This document shows, in pieces, positions 1 to 8,513 of a stretch of 64,000 bases of DNA. The stretch's first letter is position 1. Each line of letters starts with the position of its first letter. The position numbers were made by a program, and so were the translations under genes. Source of the DNA: Mycobacterium sp. 852002-51057_SCH5723018 (GTDB lineage: Bacteria; Actinomycetota; Actinomycetes; Mycobacteriales; Mycobacteriaceae); assembly GCF_001667035.1 (NCBI RefSeq), contig NZ_LZIR01000035.1, positions 21,516-85,515 of the forward strand, written 5' to 3'. The notes below the pieces were generated by a model. The model was not told the DNA's origin. It was given only the letters and a program-made list of their open reading frames with translations, and did no database searches.

Positions 1-120
1 GTTGACGATCGCCATGATCAGCGGGCGATCGCTCGCGACCGGCCGGCCGCACAGAGTCGCGTGGCCGGCCGCCGCCGGCGGTGTCGCAGGGCCGGCCGAC
101 GCCGGCGGTGTCGCATGCAC
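1..120 (-). CDS. folP2: Dihydropteroate synthase homologue FolP2, 5' end only
   Basis: The minus-strand frame opening at GTG 118-120 and leaving the window at base 1 reads into a CGRPV..LIMAIVN segment, which I recognise as the start of the second mycobacterial dihydropteroate synthase homologue. Only about 40 residues are present. Before the conserved core lies a short Ala/Pro extension made of two copies of a nine-residue unit (TPPASAGPA then TPPAAAGHA). FolP2 resembles the folate enzyme FolP1 but is thought not to carry its activity. The gene lies downstream of fadD6 on the same strand, as in M. tuberculosis. The GTG start is my choice; a GGAGGACC stretch sits about 20 nt upstream, further than usual. 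Confidence 0.7.
   Translation of the reverse strand, partial: MHATPPASAGPATPPAAAGHATLCGRPVASDRPLIMAIVN
63..116 (-). repeat. 27-bp tandem repeat, two copies, inside folP2
   Basis: Bases 63-89 and 90-116 are two adjacent copies of a 27-nt unit; over the first 26 positions they differ once (72 against 99). The unit is nine codons, so copy number can change without breaking the frame. It encodes the Ala/Pro repeat at the N terminus of FolP2. Confidence 0.8.
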
Positions 121-149
121 GCGTCTATGGTGCCCGGTCTGGTCCTCCA

Positions 150-188
150 GGGTGCGGCCAGCCGCACCCTGAACGCCGCACCTGCGGC
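150..188 (-). terminator. Two GC-rich hairpins between fadD6 and folP2
   Basis: Bases 150-158 pair with 161-169 (9 bp, 2-nt loop) and 175-180 pair with 183-188 (6 bp, 2-nt loop). They lie 35-75 nt past the fadD6 stop codon, in the only gap before folP2. There is no T run, so a classical intrinsic terminator is not shown; mycobacterial terminators often lack one. They could equally be structure in the folP2 leader. Confidence 0.3.
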
Positions 189-222
189 AAGCCGCACATT
201 CGGCGCGGTCAGCGCAAGCCCG

Positions 223-2007
223 TCAGCCTTGCGGTCGCTTACCCGCCGCCACCTCGTCGGGGTATGCGTCGTAGTACGGCACATAGCCCTCATCGCGGCC
301 GGCCAGCACATACAGCGGATCCTTGACGTCGGAACCGTAGCCCTGCTCGCGCAGCTCCACCTTGCGGCTCTTGAACGTGGTGGTGTACTCCAGCGTCTTC
401 ACCAGCCGCACGAACAACGGCAGCGCGTAGGGCGGCAGCTCGTCGTACACCGCGCGGGCCAGGGACTTGCCGTCGAATTCGGCGCCGTCGCGCAGCTGGA
501 CCGCGGCCATCCCGGCCCGCCCGCCGGTGCGCGGAATCTCCACGCCGAAGACCGTGCATTCCTCGACGGAGTCGTCGGAGGCCAGCGCCGCCTCGACCTG
601 AGTGGTGGCGACGTTTTCGCCCTTCCACCGGAAGGTGTCGCCGAGCCGGTCGACGAACGCCGCGTGCCCCATGCCCTGCGGGCTCATCACGTCGCCCGAG
701 TTGAACCAGCAGTCGCCCTCACGAAAAGCGTTGCGCACCAACTTCTTTTCGGTCGAGTCCTGGTCGGTGTAGCCGTCGAACGGCTGCAGCCGGTTGACCG
801 GGCTCAGCAGCAGCCCGGGCTGGCCGGCGGGCACCCGGCGCACCCGCCCGTTCTCGTCACGCAGCGGTGCGCCGGTGTCGGGGTCGTATTCCACGTAGGC
901 CAGCGGCATCGGGAAGACGCCGGTGCTGCGGGGCACGTTGAAGACGTTGATGAACGCGGTGTTGCCCTCGCTGGACGCGTAGAACTCGCAGACGCGCGCG
1001 ATGCCGAATCGCTTGGTGAACTCGTCCCATATCTCGGGACGCAGCCCGTTGCCGGCGATCACCCGCACCTTGTGCGCGCGGTCCGTCGGCTTGGGCGGCT
1101 GGTTGAGCAGGTACCGGCAGATCTCGCCGATGTAGATGAACGCCGTTGCGTCGTTGGCGATCACCTCGTCCCAGAACTTCGACGCCGAAAACGACTTGCC
1201 CAGCGCCAGCGTCGCCCCGGAGTTGATCACCGACGACAACGCCACCGTCAGCGCGTTGTTGTGGTACAGCGGCAGGCAGCAATACAGCGTGTCGGAGCTC
1301 TTGAGCCGCAGCCCGATTCCCCCGAACGCGGCGAGCGCCTTGAGCCAGCGCAGATGGGTCATGACGCTGGCCTTGGGGAATCCCGTTGTGCCCGAGGTGA
1401 AGATGTAGAAGGCGGTGTCTCGGGCCTGCACGGCCGACACCGACGCCGGGTTGGCGGCCGGCGCGCTCTCGGCGAATCGCTCCAGGTCTTCGACGGTCAC
1501 CGTCTCGGCGCTGCCCGAGCCGCCGCACTCGGCGACGGCGCTGACCAGGTCGGTCTCCGCGACCAGCACCTTGGCGTCCAGCAGGCCGAGGCTGTGCGCC
1601 AGCACCTCGCCGCGCTGGTGATAGTTGAGCATGCCGGCGACCGCCCCGCACTTGACCGCGGCCAGCATCGCAAGCACCGCGTTGGGCGAGTTGCGCAGCA
1701 TGATCGCGACGACGTCGCCGCGGCCGACGCCGCGCGCGGCCAGCACCGCGGCGTACCGGTTGGCGGCCGCGTTGGCGTCGCGGTAGGTCAGTTGCCGGTC
1801 GCCGAACCTCAGAAAGATCCGGTCGCCGTAGCGGGCGGCCCGCTCCTGGAACACCTTGCCGATCGATTTGTGCGAGCCCGGCTGGGCCAGCAGCCCGGTC
1901 AGCGCCCCACGCACGATCACCGGCGTGTCGGCCAGGACGCCCGGCACCCGAGATGCGATATCGGTCAGCCTGACCGCCGTGCGGGCTCCCCCGTCGTGAT
2001 CGGACAC
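223..2007 (-). CDS. fadD6: Fatty-acyl-CoA synthetase FadD6
   Basis: This 594-aa protein is an ANL-superfamily acyl-CoA ligase that adenylates a fatty acid with ATP and transfers it to CoA. The AMP-binding loop FTSGTTGFPKAS is near residues 203-214, and later SSEGN, GD.W and FRWKGENV motifs belong to the very-long-chain acyl-CoA synthetase type, which joins uptake to activation. Length and sequence match M. tuberculosis FadD6. I chose GTG 2005-2007 because a GAGGGG ribosome site lies six bases upstream and the protein then starts VSDHDGGA, as the family does; a longer frame to 2076 would overlap the upstream gene. It follows the LOG-family gene by 53 bases on the same strand and may share its transcript. 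Confidence 0.93.
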   Translation of the reverse strand: MSDHDGGARTAVRLTDIASRVPGVLADTPVIVRGALTGLLAQPGSHKSIGKVFQERAARYGDRIFLRFGDRQLTYRDANAAANRYAAVLAARGVGRGDVVAIMLRNSPNAVLAMLAAVKCGAVAGMLNYHQRGEVLAHSLGLLDAKVLVAETDLVSAVAECGGSGSAETVTVEDLERFAESAPAANPASVSAVQARDTAFYIFTSGTTGFPKASVMTHLRWLKALAAFGGIGLRLKSSDTLYCCLPLYHNNALTVALSSVINSGATLALGKSFSASKFWDEVIANDATAFIYIGEICRYLLNQPPKPTDRAHKVRVIAGNGLRPEIWDEFTKRFGIARVCEFYASSEGNTAFINVFNVPRSTGVFPMPLAYVEYDPDTGAPLRDENGRVRRVPAGQPGLLLSPVNRLQPFDGYTDQDSTEKKLVRNAFREGDCWFNSGDVMSPQGMGHAAFVDRLGDTFRWKGENVATTQVEAALASDDSVEECTVFGVEIPRTGGRAGMAAVQLRDGAEFDGKSLARAVYDELPPYALPLFVRLVKTLEYTTTFKSRKVELREQGYGSDVKDPLYVLAGRDEGYVPYYDAYPDEVAAGKRPQG

Positions 2008-2060
2008 GTGATCCCCTCGATTCCCTTCGGCACACTCGGCTGACCTGAGGCCCGCGGTCG

Positions 2061-2612
2061 TCAGGCGGGTGCGCACACCTCGATTGCGGCACCCACCTTA
2101 TCCACCAGCACCAACCGGTCCATCGCAGCCTGCGCGATGTAGCCGCTGTCGAGCAATCCGTTCAGCCAGAGCCACAGGCCTTCGTAATGCCCGAAGGGAT
2201 CCAGCAACACGATGGGTTTGCCGTGCACGCCGAGGTAGCCCGTCGTCCAGGCGTCGAACAGCTCGTCGAGGGTGCCGACGCCGCCGGGGAGGACTACAAA
2301 CGCATCGGAGCGGGCTTCCATCACCTGTTTCCGCTCGTGCATGGTGTCGGTGACGATCAGCTCGTCGGCTTCGACGTCGGCGAGTTCGTCGCGCATCAGG
2401 TGCTGCGGGATGACGCCGACGGTGCGGCCACCGCGGGCGCGCGCCGCGGTCGCCACCGCACCCATCGCCGACACCCGGCCGCCGCCCCACACCAGGGTCC
2501 AGCCGCGCTCGGCGATCGCCTCGCCGAGTTCCGCAGCGAGCTCGAGTAATTCGGGATGCTCCGGGCCGGACGCGCAGTACACGCACACTGCCAATTCGCG
2601 TTCGGCGCCCAT
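2061..2612 (-). CDS. LOG-family cytokinin-type phosphoribohydrolase
   Basis: This 183-aa protein belongs to the LOG (LONELY GUY) family, which releases free base from nucleoside 5'-monophosphates such as isopentenyladenine riboside monophosphate. The signature PGGVGTLDELF, with its catalytic Arg/Glu context (ERKQVMEARSDAFVVLPGG), and the N-terminal Rossmann motif VYCASGP are present. It corresponds to Rv1205, whose product builds up in proteasome-degradation mutants and makes cytokinin-like molecules. There is no ribosome site before the ATG; a TACCTT box sits 7 nt upstream, so the mRNA is probably leaderless. It is divergent from the ATPase gene at 2674 and 53 nt upstream of fadD6. Confidence 0.9.
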   Translation of the reverse strand: MGAERELAVCVYCASGPEHPELLELAAELGEAIAERGWTLVWGGGRVSAMGAVATAARARGGRTVGVIPQHLMRDELADVEADELIVTDTMHERKQVMEARSDAFVVLPGGVGTLDELFDAWTTGYLGVHGKPIVLLDPFGHYEGLWLWLNGLLDSGYIAQAAMDRLVLVDKVGAAIEVCAPA

Positions 2613-2619
2613 ACAACGA

Positions 2620-2666
2620 AAGGTAGACCACGCCCGATGCGGACCTCACACCGCGCGCAATAAAAT
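2620..2666. promoter_or_regulatory. Divergent leaderless promoters of the LOG and ATPase genes
   Basis: On the minus strand TACCTT (2620-2625) lies 7 nt before ATG 2612. On the plus strand TAAAAT (2661-2666) lies 7 nt before GTG 2674. Both fit the mycobacterial TANNNT -10 element, and the spacing places the transcription start on or next to the start codon. The whole divergent promoter region is only 61 nt. Confidence 0.6.
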
Positions 2667-2673
2667 CCGGGCG

Positions 2674-4803
2674 GTGCCGATTCGATGGAACGTCCCCGAG
2701 CACGCGGCGGCCTCCCAGCGGCTGGATGCGGCGCTGGGCGCCGGGCGGGCCGGATCATCGCCGGGCGGGGCGGTCGTGCTCGGACCCGACGGCTGCGGCA
2801 AATCCACGCTGGCCCGATTGGCGGCCGAAAAGCACGGCCACGCGCTCACCCGCTGGGTAACCGGCACTCCGACCGAGCGCGTCGTGCCGTTCGGCGCCTT
2901 CAGCCACCTTGTACACATCGCGGAGGTCGGTAAGCCGGCCGCGCTGTTGCGCGCGGCCCGGGCCTCCCTGGGCGGGGACGATCTGCTGCTCGTCGTCGAC
3001 GACGCCCACGACCTGGACGTCCTGTCGGCCACGCTGGTGTACCAGCTGGCCCTGGCCGGCACGGCCCGGATGATCGTCACCGCCCGCGCCCCCGACTTCG
3101 GGGCCGCACCCGAGGCCATCGCGGCGCTGTGGACCGACGACCTGCTCGAGCGCATCGACGTCGAGGCACCCGGCGGGGTGACCACCGCGGGCCAGGTTGA
3201 CGCCTTCATCGCCGAGCTACCCGCCGCGGCGCGGTCGGTGCTGGACTATCTGTCCGTCCAGGAGCCGCTGTCGCTCGCCGATTTGACCATCCTCGCCGGG
3301 GACGGCGCGGTGACGGAGGCCGCGGACTGGGGCGCCGCCGAAACCCGGGTCCGCGGCGGGCGTTCTGACGACCCGGTGGTCTACACGGCGCACCCGCTGT
3401 TCGCCGAGCGGGCGCTGGCCGCGCTCGGCGCCGACGACGCGCGGCGGCGGCGGACCGAGGTGGTCAAGCTGCTCTCGCAGCATCCCACCGACCACCTCAG
3501 CGACCAGCTGCGGCTGACCTCGCTGGCGCTGGACAGCGACGCGCCCCAGCGGGCCGCCGAGGTCGTCGCCGCCGCGCAGCAGGCGCTGCGGCTGGGCGAC
3601 CTCGCGCTAGGCGAGCGACTGGCGAGGTCGGCGCTGGAGCGGTCCGGCGGCCTGGCGGCGCGGCTGGCGCTCGCACACGCCCTGGCCTGGCGGGGCCGGG
3701 GCCGGGAGGCCGACGCGGTGCTGGCCGCCGTCGACCCCACCGCGCTGGCCGAGCCCGCACTCATGGACTGGACGCTGCTGCGGGCCGCCAACCAGTTCTG
3801 GATGCTCAGCGAGCCGGAGCGGGCCACGGCGTTCCTGCGCACCATCCGCAACCGGGTTGCCGACGAGGGCCCGCGCACCACCCTGGACGCGCTGAGCGCC
3901 ACCTTCGCGATGAACGCGGGCAACGTCGGGCATGCCGTCAAGGTCACCGGCGAGGTGCTGGCGTCCCCGTCTGCCGACGATCAGGCGGTGGCGTGGGCGG
4001 CCAGCGCCGCCGCACTGTGTGCGGCGCGGCAGGGCCGTTTCGACGACGTCGAGCCGCTGGCGCAGCGCGCCCTTGGCGCCGAGCATCCCGGGCTGCTGCG
4101 CTTCACCATCGGGCTGGGCCAGACCACCTCGCTTTTGATGGCCGGCCGGCTCGAGGAGGCGCGGCAACTCGCCGAGCAGTTCACCGACTTCGCCGAGCTG
4201 CAGCAGCCGGGCCGCGCGATCGGCGAGGTGCTGCTGGCGCACGTGCTGCTCGCCGAAGGCGAATTCGCCCGCGCCGCAGCGCTACTCGCACCGGCGGCCG
4301 CCACGTTGGATCGTACCGGCTACTCGTGGGGGCCGCTGTCGCTGACGCTGTTGGCCACCGCGCTGGCCCAGCAGGGCGACACCGCCGCGACGGCGAAAGC
4401 GTTGAGCAGAGCCGAGTCTCGGCACGGGACCAAGTCGGCGCTGTTCGCCCCGGAGCTCGGTGTGGCGCGGGCATGGCGGCTGGCGGTGATGCGCGACCCG
4501 CACGGCGCCGTGGCCGCCGCCCGCGACGCCGCCCGGATGGCCGAGCGCGGCGGGCAGCCGGCCGTGGCGCTGCGCGCCTGGCACGAGGCCGTCCGCCTCG
4601 GGGATGTCCGCGCGGTGGATCCGCTGACCCGGTTGGGCGAAATCGACTGCGCCGTGGGCAGAATCGCCCTTGCCCATGCGCGGGCCCTGGCGGCCGGCGA
4701 CAGCGCGGCGCTGCGCGCGGTGTCCGATGACCTGGCCGCGGCGGGGATGCACGCGGCGGCCGCGAATGCCGCCGAACAGGCGCGGCGGCACGAAACCCGG
4801 TAG
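2674..4803 (+). CDS. P-loop STAND-type ATPase with helical repeat tail (Rv1204c-like)
   Basis: This 709-aa protein has a Walker A motif GPDGCGKST at residues 37-45 and a Walker B segment LLLVVDDAHD near residue 105, followed by about 450 residues of Ala/Leu-rich helical repeats of TPR type. The layout is that of LuxR/MalT-like (STAND) regulators, but no C-terminal helix-turn-helix is visible, so it looks like an ATP-driven switch without its own DNA-binding domain. It is the positional homologue of Rv1204c, whose function is unknown. The open frame continues 400 nt upstream of GTG 2674, but that part is antisense to the LOG gene; GTG 2674 has a TAAAAT box 7 nt upstream. Confidence 0.8.
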   Translation: MPIRWNVPEHAAASQRLDAALGAGRAGSSPGGAVVLGPDGCGKSTLARLAAEKHGHALTRWVTGTPTERVVPFGAFSHLVHIAEVGKPAALLRAARASLGGDDLLLVVDDAHDLDVLSATLVYQLALAGTARMIVTARAPDFGAAPEAIAALWTDDLLERIDVEAPGGVTTAGQVDAFIAELPAAARSVLDYLSVQEPLSLADLTILAGDGAVTEAADWGAAETRVRGGRSDDPVVYTAHPLFAERALAALGADDARRRRTEVVKLLSQHPTDHLSDQLRLTSLALDSDAPQRAAEVVAAAQQALRLGDLALGERLARSALERSGGLAARLALAHALAWRGRGREADAVLAAVDPTALAEPALMDWTLLRAANQFWMLSEPERATAFLRTIRNRVADEGPRTTLDALSATFAMNAGNVGHAVKVTGEVLASPSADDQAVAWAASAAALCAARQGRFDDVEPLAQRALGAEHPGLLRFTIGLGQTTSLLMAGRLEEARQLAEQFTDFAELQQPGRAIGEVLLAHVLLAEGEFARAAALLAPAAATLDRTGYSWGPLSLTLLATALAQQGDTAATAKALSRAESRHGTKSALFAPELGVARAWRLAVMRDPHGAVAAARDAARMAERGGQPAVALRAWHEAVRLGDVRAVDPLTRLGEIDCAVGRIALAHARALAAGDSAALRAVSDDLAAAGMHAAAANAAEQARRHETR

Positions 4804-4894
4804 CCCCCAACGCAAACGGCGCGCCGCATTGTGTGCGAACTGTGACGCCGTCGTGTTACCGCGGTGATTATTACGCCTCACTGTTTGCAGGACC

Positions 4895-6391
4895 ATGCGT
4901 ATCCGCCCTGCTCGTGTGGCCGGCCTGCTCGCTGCCGGCCTGCTGATTGCCGCGCTGACGACGGACGCATCCTCGGTCGTGGCCCCGCCGGCCGCGCCGG
5001 CCGCGCCCACCGGGCCGACGCTGCCGCTGGGCCACGTCGGCCGGTGGATGACCGACACCGACGGCCGCGTCGTGGTGCTGCACGGTCTCAACCAGGTGTA
5101 CAAGGTGCCGCCCTACGAGCCGTCCGCCGACGGGTTCGGCGACGACGACGCTGCTTTCCTGCAGGCCAGCGGTTTCAACGCGATGCGACTGGGCGTCATC
5201 TGGGCGGCCGTGGAGCCGCAGCCGCTCACCTACGACGACAACTACCTCGCCTCGATCGCGCAGACGGTGGCGACGCTGGCCGCACACGGCATCGTCAGCC
5301 TGCTCGACTTCCATCAAGACCTCTACAACGAGGCGTTCCAGGGCGAGGGCGCACCGGCGTGGGCGGTGCAATCGGCCGGGCTGCCCAACCCGCAACTCGG
5401 CTTCCCCGGCAACTATTTCGCCAACCCCGCCGAGGAGCATGCCTGGCACGCCTTTTGGCGTGACGCGCCGGCGCCGGACGGCATCGGGCTGCAGGACCAC
5501 TACACGCGCGCCTGGGCGCACGTCGCGTCCGCCTTTCGCGGCAACCCGGGCGTGTTCGGCTACGAGGTGCTCAACGAGCCGTGGCCCGGCTTCATCTGGG
5601 AGGGCTGCTTCAACCCGGTCCTGGGCTGCCCGCTGCAGGACCACAAGCTGACCGAGTTCTACCGCAAGGTCGTGCCGGCGATCCGCGCCGCCGACCCGAC
5701 CACGCTGGTGTTCTTCGAGCCGAACACCTTGTTCGACGAGGGAATCCACACCGACCTCGGCCACATCGTCGACCCGAGCACCGGCTTCTCCTTCCACGAC
5801 TACTGCGCCATCGAAGCGGTGCTGCACAAAAACATCACCTGCCGCTTCGAGGACGGGCTCACGATCACCAACGCGAGCCTCTACGCGGACTTCAATCACG
5901 TCCCGCCGCTGTTGACGGAGTTCGGCGCCACCAACGACCTGAACAACCTCGCAGAGGTGATGCGCCACACTGACCGCCACCGGATGGGCTGGCTGGAGTG
6001 GGCGTACACCGGCAACGACAAGACGAGCTCGTCGCCGAACGACCAGGCGCTGGTTTTCGACCCCAGCCAGCCACCGACCGGCGCCAACGTCAACGCGGCC
6101 AAGCTCGGGGTGCTCGCCGCCCCGTACCCCCAGGTGATCGCCGGCACGCCGAGGGACTGGTCGTTTCGGTCGGGCGTCTTCCGGCTGGGCTACTCGACCG
6201 AGCGGGCCGACCGCGCCGGCCGCTTCGCCCCCGGAGCGCAGACGTTCATCTCGGTGCCCCCGGTCGAGTATCCGAACGGGTATCACGTGAGCGTCACAGG
6301 CGGACAGGCGGTTTCGGCGCCGAACGCCCCCGTGCTGACGGTCGTGGCGGACGCCGGCGCGGCCACGGTCGACGTCGTCGTGACGCCGTGA
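4895..6391 (+). CDS. Secreted GH5 glycosidase, endoglycoceramidase-like
   Basis: This 498-aa protein starts with a signal peptide (Arg-rich N region, Ala/Leu core, about 26 residues) and carries a glycoside hydrolase family 5 barrel. The acid/base Glu is in VLNEPW (E228) and the nucleophile Glu in LLTEFG (E342). The N-terminal VVVLHGLNQVYKVPP, the LLDFHQDLYNE segment and a C-terminal beta domain match actinobacterial endoglycoceramidases such as the Rhodococcus enzymes, which cut the glycan from ceramide; a steryl-glycosidase activity is an alternative. It is not in M. tuberculosis at this position. An AGGA ribosome site precedes the ATG. It is convergent with dapE, 7 nt apart. Confidence 0.83.
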   Translation: MRIRPARVAGLLAAGLLIAALTTDASSVVAPPAAPAAPTGPTLPLGHVGRWMTDTDGRVVVLHGLNQVYKVPPYEPSADGFGDDDAAFLQASGFNAMRLGVIWAAVEPQPLTYDDNYLASIAQTVATLAAHGIVSLLDFHQDLYNEAFQGEGAPAWAVQSAGLPNPQLGFPGNYFANPAEEHAWHAFWRDAPAPDGIGLQDHYTRAWAHVASAFRGNPGVFGYEVLNEPWPGFIWEGCFNPVLGCPLQDHKLTEFYRKVVPAIRAADPTTLVFFEPNTLFDEGIHTDLGHIVDPSTGFSFHDYCAIEAVLHKNITCRFEDGLTITNASLYADFNHVPPLLTEFGATNDLNNLAEVMRHTDRHRMGWLEWAYTGNDKTSSSPNDQALVFDPSQPPTGANVNAAKLGVLAAPYPQVIAGTPRDWSFRSGVFRLGYSTERADRAGRFAPGAQTFISVPPVEYPNGYHVSVTGGQAVSAPNAPVLTVVADAGAATVDVVVTP

Positions 6392-6398
6392 GGCACCG

Positions 6399-7472
6399 CT
6401 AGCGGCTCAGATAGCGGCGCAGCATCTCCACCGCGGCGGTGATGTTGGCGACCGGCACCCGTTCGTCGCGGCGGTGCGTCACGTTCGGGTCGCCCGGCCC
6501 GAAATTGACCGCCGGTATGCCCAGCGCGGCGAACCGCGCCACATCGGTCCAGCCGTACTTCGCCCGGACCCGCCCCCCGGCGGCCTCGACCAGCGCCTTG
6601 GCCGCCGGTTGTGAGAGGCCGGGCAGCGCGCCCGCCGCGGCGTCGGTCTGCTCGATCTGCACGTCGAGGCCGTCGAGGACGTCGTGCACGTGTTGCAGTG
6701 CCCCGGCCACCGACCGGTCGGGTGCAAAGCGGAAGTTGACCGTCACCGACGCCGCGTCGGGAATCACGTTGCCGGCCACCCCGCCGTCGATGCGCACCGC
6801 CGACAGGCCCTCGCGGTAGACGCACCCGTCGATGTCGACGATGCGCGCGCTGTAGGAGGCCAGTCGGTCCAAGACGGCGCCCAGCTTGTGAATTGCGTTG
6901 TCGCCCAACCAGGATCGCGCCGAGTGGGCGCGGGTTCCGGTGGCGCTGATCAACACCCGCAGCGTGCCCTGGCAGCCGGCCTCGATGTAGCCGGCGGTGG
7001 GCTCACCCAGGATGGCCACATCGGCGGCCAGCCAGTCCGGCAGCTCGCGCTGAATGCGCCCCAAACCGTTTGCCGCGGCGTCGATTTCCTCGCAGTCGTA
7101 GAACACCAGCGTCAGGTCGTGCGCCGGCTCGGCCACGGTGGCCGCCAGGTGCAGGAAGACCGCGTCACCGGATTTCATGTCTGCGGTGCCGCAGCCATAG
7201 AGGTCGCCGTTCTCGCGGTGACTGGGCAGGTTTCCCGCCACCGGGACGGTGTCGAGGTGCCCGGCGAACAGCACCCGCGACGGCCGCTGCCGCCGGGTGC
7301 GGGCCAGCACCGCGTTGCCGTTGCGGATGATCTCGTATCCCAAAGCCGCGGGAGTCTGGGCGCGCAGCGCCGCCTCCACCTCGTCGGCAAGGCGCGCCTC
7401 GTCCCTCGATTCGCTGGGGATGTCGACCAGCGCCGCGGTCAGCTCGATCGGGTCCCCGCGCAAGTCCAGCAC
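6399..7472 (-). CDS. dapE: Succinyl-diaminopimelate desuccinylase DapE
   Basis: This 357-aa M20-family metallopeptidase removes succinate from N-succinyl-LL-diaminopimelate in lysine and peptidoglycan precursor synthesis. Metal-binding segments [26 protein letters not shown] and LGEPT are intact. GTG 7470-7472 gives the family start [11 protein letters not shown]; the frame continues upstream but only through the dapE-dapD promoter region. A CAGAAT box lies 6 nt before the GTG, so the transcript may be leaderless. dapD is divergent 95 nt away, and the two share an inverted repeat. Confidence 0.95.
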   Translation of the reverse strand: MLDLRGDPIELTAALVDIPSESRDEARLADEVEAALRAQTPAALGYEIIRNGNAVLARTRRQRPSRVLFAGHLDTVPVAGNLPSHRENGDLYGCGTADMKSGDAVFLHLAATVAEPAHDLTLVFYDCEEIDAAANGLGRIQRELPDWLAADVAILGEPTAGYIEAGCQGTLRVLISATGTRAHSARSWLGDNAIHKLGAVLDRLASYSARIVDIDGCVYREGLSAVRIDGGVAGNVIPDAASVTVNFRFAPDRSVAGALQHVHDVLDGLDVQIEQTDAAAGALPGLSQPAAKALVEAAGGRVRAKYGWTDVARFAALGIPAVNFGPGDPNVTHRRDERVPVANITAAVEMLRRYLSR

Positions 7473-7487
7473 CGTTCCATTCTGCCC

Positions 7488-7541
7488 AGCAGACGCAAAA
7501 GCTCCATTTTCACCGGCGTGTCGGGGGCTTTTGTGTCTGCT
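7488..7541. promoter_or_regulatory. 15-bp inverted repeat between dapE and dapD
   Basis: Bases 7488-7502 and 7527-7541 form an inverted repeat with 14 of 15 positions matching and a 24-nt spacer. The right arm covers the likely dapD -35 box; the left arm lies 16-30 nt upstream of the dapE start. The symmetry suggests one regulator acting on both genes; no known motif was recognised. Confidence 0.5.
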
Positions 7542-7560
7542 CGGCCAGAGAAAGTAACCT
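7531..7560 (+). promoter_or_regulatory. dapD promoter
   Basis: A TTGTGT -35-like box (7531-7536) and a TAACCT -10 box (7555-7560) are 18 nt apart, and the GTG start follows the -10 box by 7 nt, so the dapD mRNA is probably leaderless. Confidence 0.55.
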
Positions 7561-7567
7561 TTCCGCC

Positions 7568-8512
7568 GTGACTGGAGCTGCAGGCATCGGCCTGGCGACG
7601 CTGGCCAACGACGGGTCGATCCTCGACACGTGGTTCCCCGCACCGGAACTGACCGAATCGGCCACCAGCGCCACATCGCGACTCGCGCTGTCCGACGTGC
7701 CCCCGGAGCTGGTCGGGCTGGTCGGCCGCGACGACGACCGCGGCACCGAGACCATCGCCGTGTGCACGGTCATCGGCTCGCTCGACGACGTGGCCGCCGA
7801 CGCCTACGACGCCTACCTGCGGCTGCATCTGCTGTCGCATCGGATGGTGGCGCCGCACGGGCTGAACGCCGGCGGCTTGTTCGGGGTATTGACCAACGTC
7901 GTGTGGACTAACCGCGGGCCCTGCGCGGTCGCGGGCTTCGAGGCGGTCCGGGCGCGGCTGCGCCGCCACGGGCCGGTGACCGTCTACGGGGTCGACAAGT
8001 TCCCGCGGATGGTCGACTACGTCCTGCCGCCCGGGGTCCGCATCGCCGACGCCGACCGGGTCCGGCTGGGCGCCCACCTGGCGCCGGGCACCACGGTGAT
8101 GCACGAGGGCTTCGTCAACTACAACGCCGGCACCCTGGGCGCATCGATGGTCGAAGGCCGCATCTCGGCCGGCGTGGTGGTGGGCGACGGCTCGGATATC
8201 GGCGGCGGCGCATCCATCATGGGCACGCTGTCCGGCGGTGGCACGGACGTCATCTCGATCGGCAAGCGCTGCCTGCTCGGCGCCAACGCGGGGCTGGGCA
8301 TCTCACTGGGCGACGACTGCGTCGTCGAGGCCGGGCTCTATGTCACCGCCGGCACCAAGGTCACCACGCCCGACGGCGAAACGGTCAAGGCCCGCGAGCT
8401 CTCCGGCGCCAACAACCTGCTGTTCCGGCGCAACTCGGTGACCGGCGCGGTCGAGGTGGTGGCCCGCGACGGCCAGGGCATCGCGCTCAACGAGGACCTG
8501 CACGCCAACTGA
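7568..8512 (+). CDS. dapD: Tetrahydrodipicolinate N-succinyltransferase DapD
   Basis: This 314-aa enzyme transfers succinyl from succinyl-CoA to tetrahydrodipicolinate, an early step of the pathway in which DapE acts later. The actinobacterial DapD N-terminal domain is followed by left-handed beta-helix hexapeptide repeats ([18 protein letters not shown] and so on) and the conserved [13 protein letters not shown] tail. It is near-colinear with M. tuberculosis DapD (Rv1201c). GTG 7568 is chosen because it is placed exactly for a leaderless start behind TAACCT. It is convergent with the MFS gene with a one-base gap. Confidence 0.96.
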   Translation: MTGAAGIGLATLANDGSILDTWFPAPELTESATSATSRLALSDVPPELVGLVGRDDDRGTETIAVCTVIGSLDDVAADAYDAYLRLHLLSHRMVAPHGLNAGGLFGVLTNVVWTNRGPCAVAGFEAVRARLRRHGPVTVYGVDKFPRMVDYVLPPGVRIADADRVRLGAHLAPGTTVMHEGFVNYNAGTLGASMVEGRISAGVVVGDGSDIGGGASIMGTLSGGGTDVISIGKRCLLGANAGLGISLGDDCVVEAGLYVTAGTKVTTPDGETVKARELSGANNLLFRRNSVTGAVEVVARDGQGIALNEDLHAN

Positions 8513-8513
8513 G

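Noticed and set aside
150..188. Riboswitch upstream of folP2
   Set aside because: Only two short hairpins are present; no known riboswitch core was recognised.
61..2043. 660-codon open frame antisense to fadD6
   Set aside because: It mirrors the high-GC third positions of fadD6; its product is low-complexity His/Arg/Gly/Val with no domain. Similar long antisense frames opposite dapE, the CoA-transferase, cysNC, the acyl-CoA dehydrogenases and pruA were discarded for the same reason.
2272..2673. N-terminal extension of the ATPase frame
   Set aside because: The part before GTG 2674 is antisense to the LOG gene, Ser/Arg-rich, and lacks family similarity.
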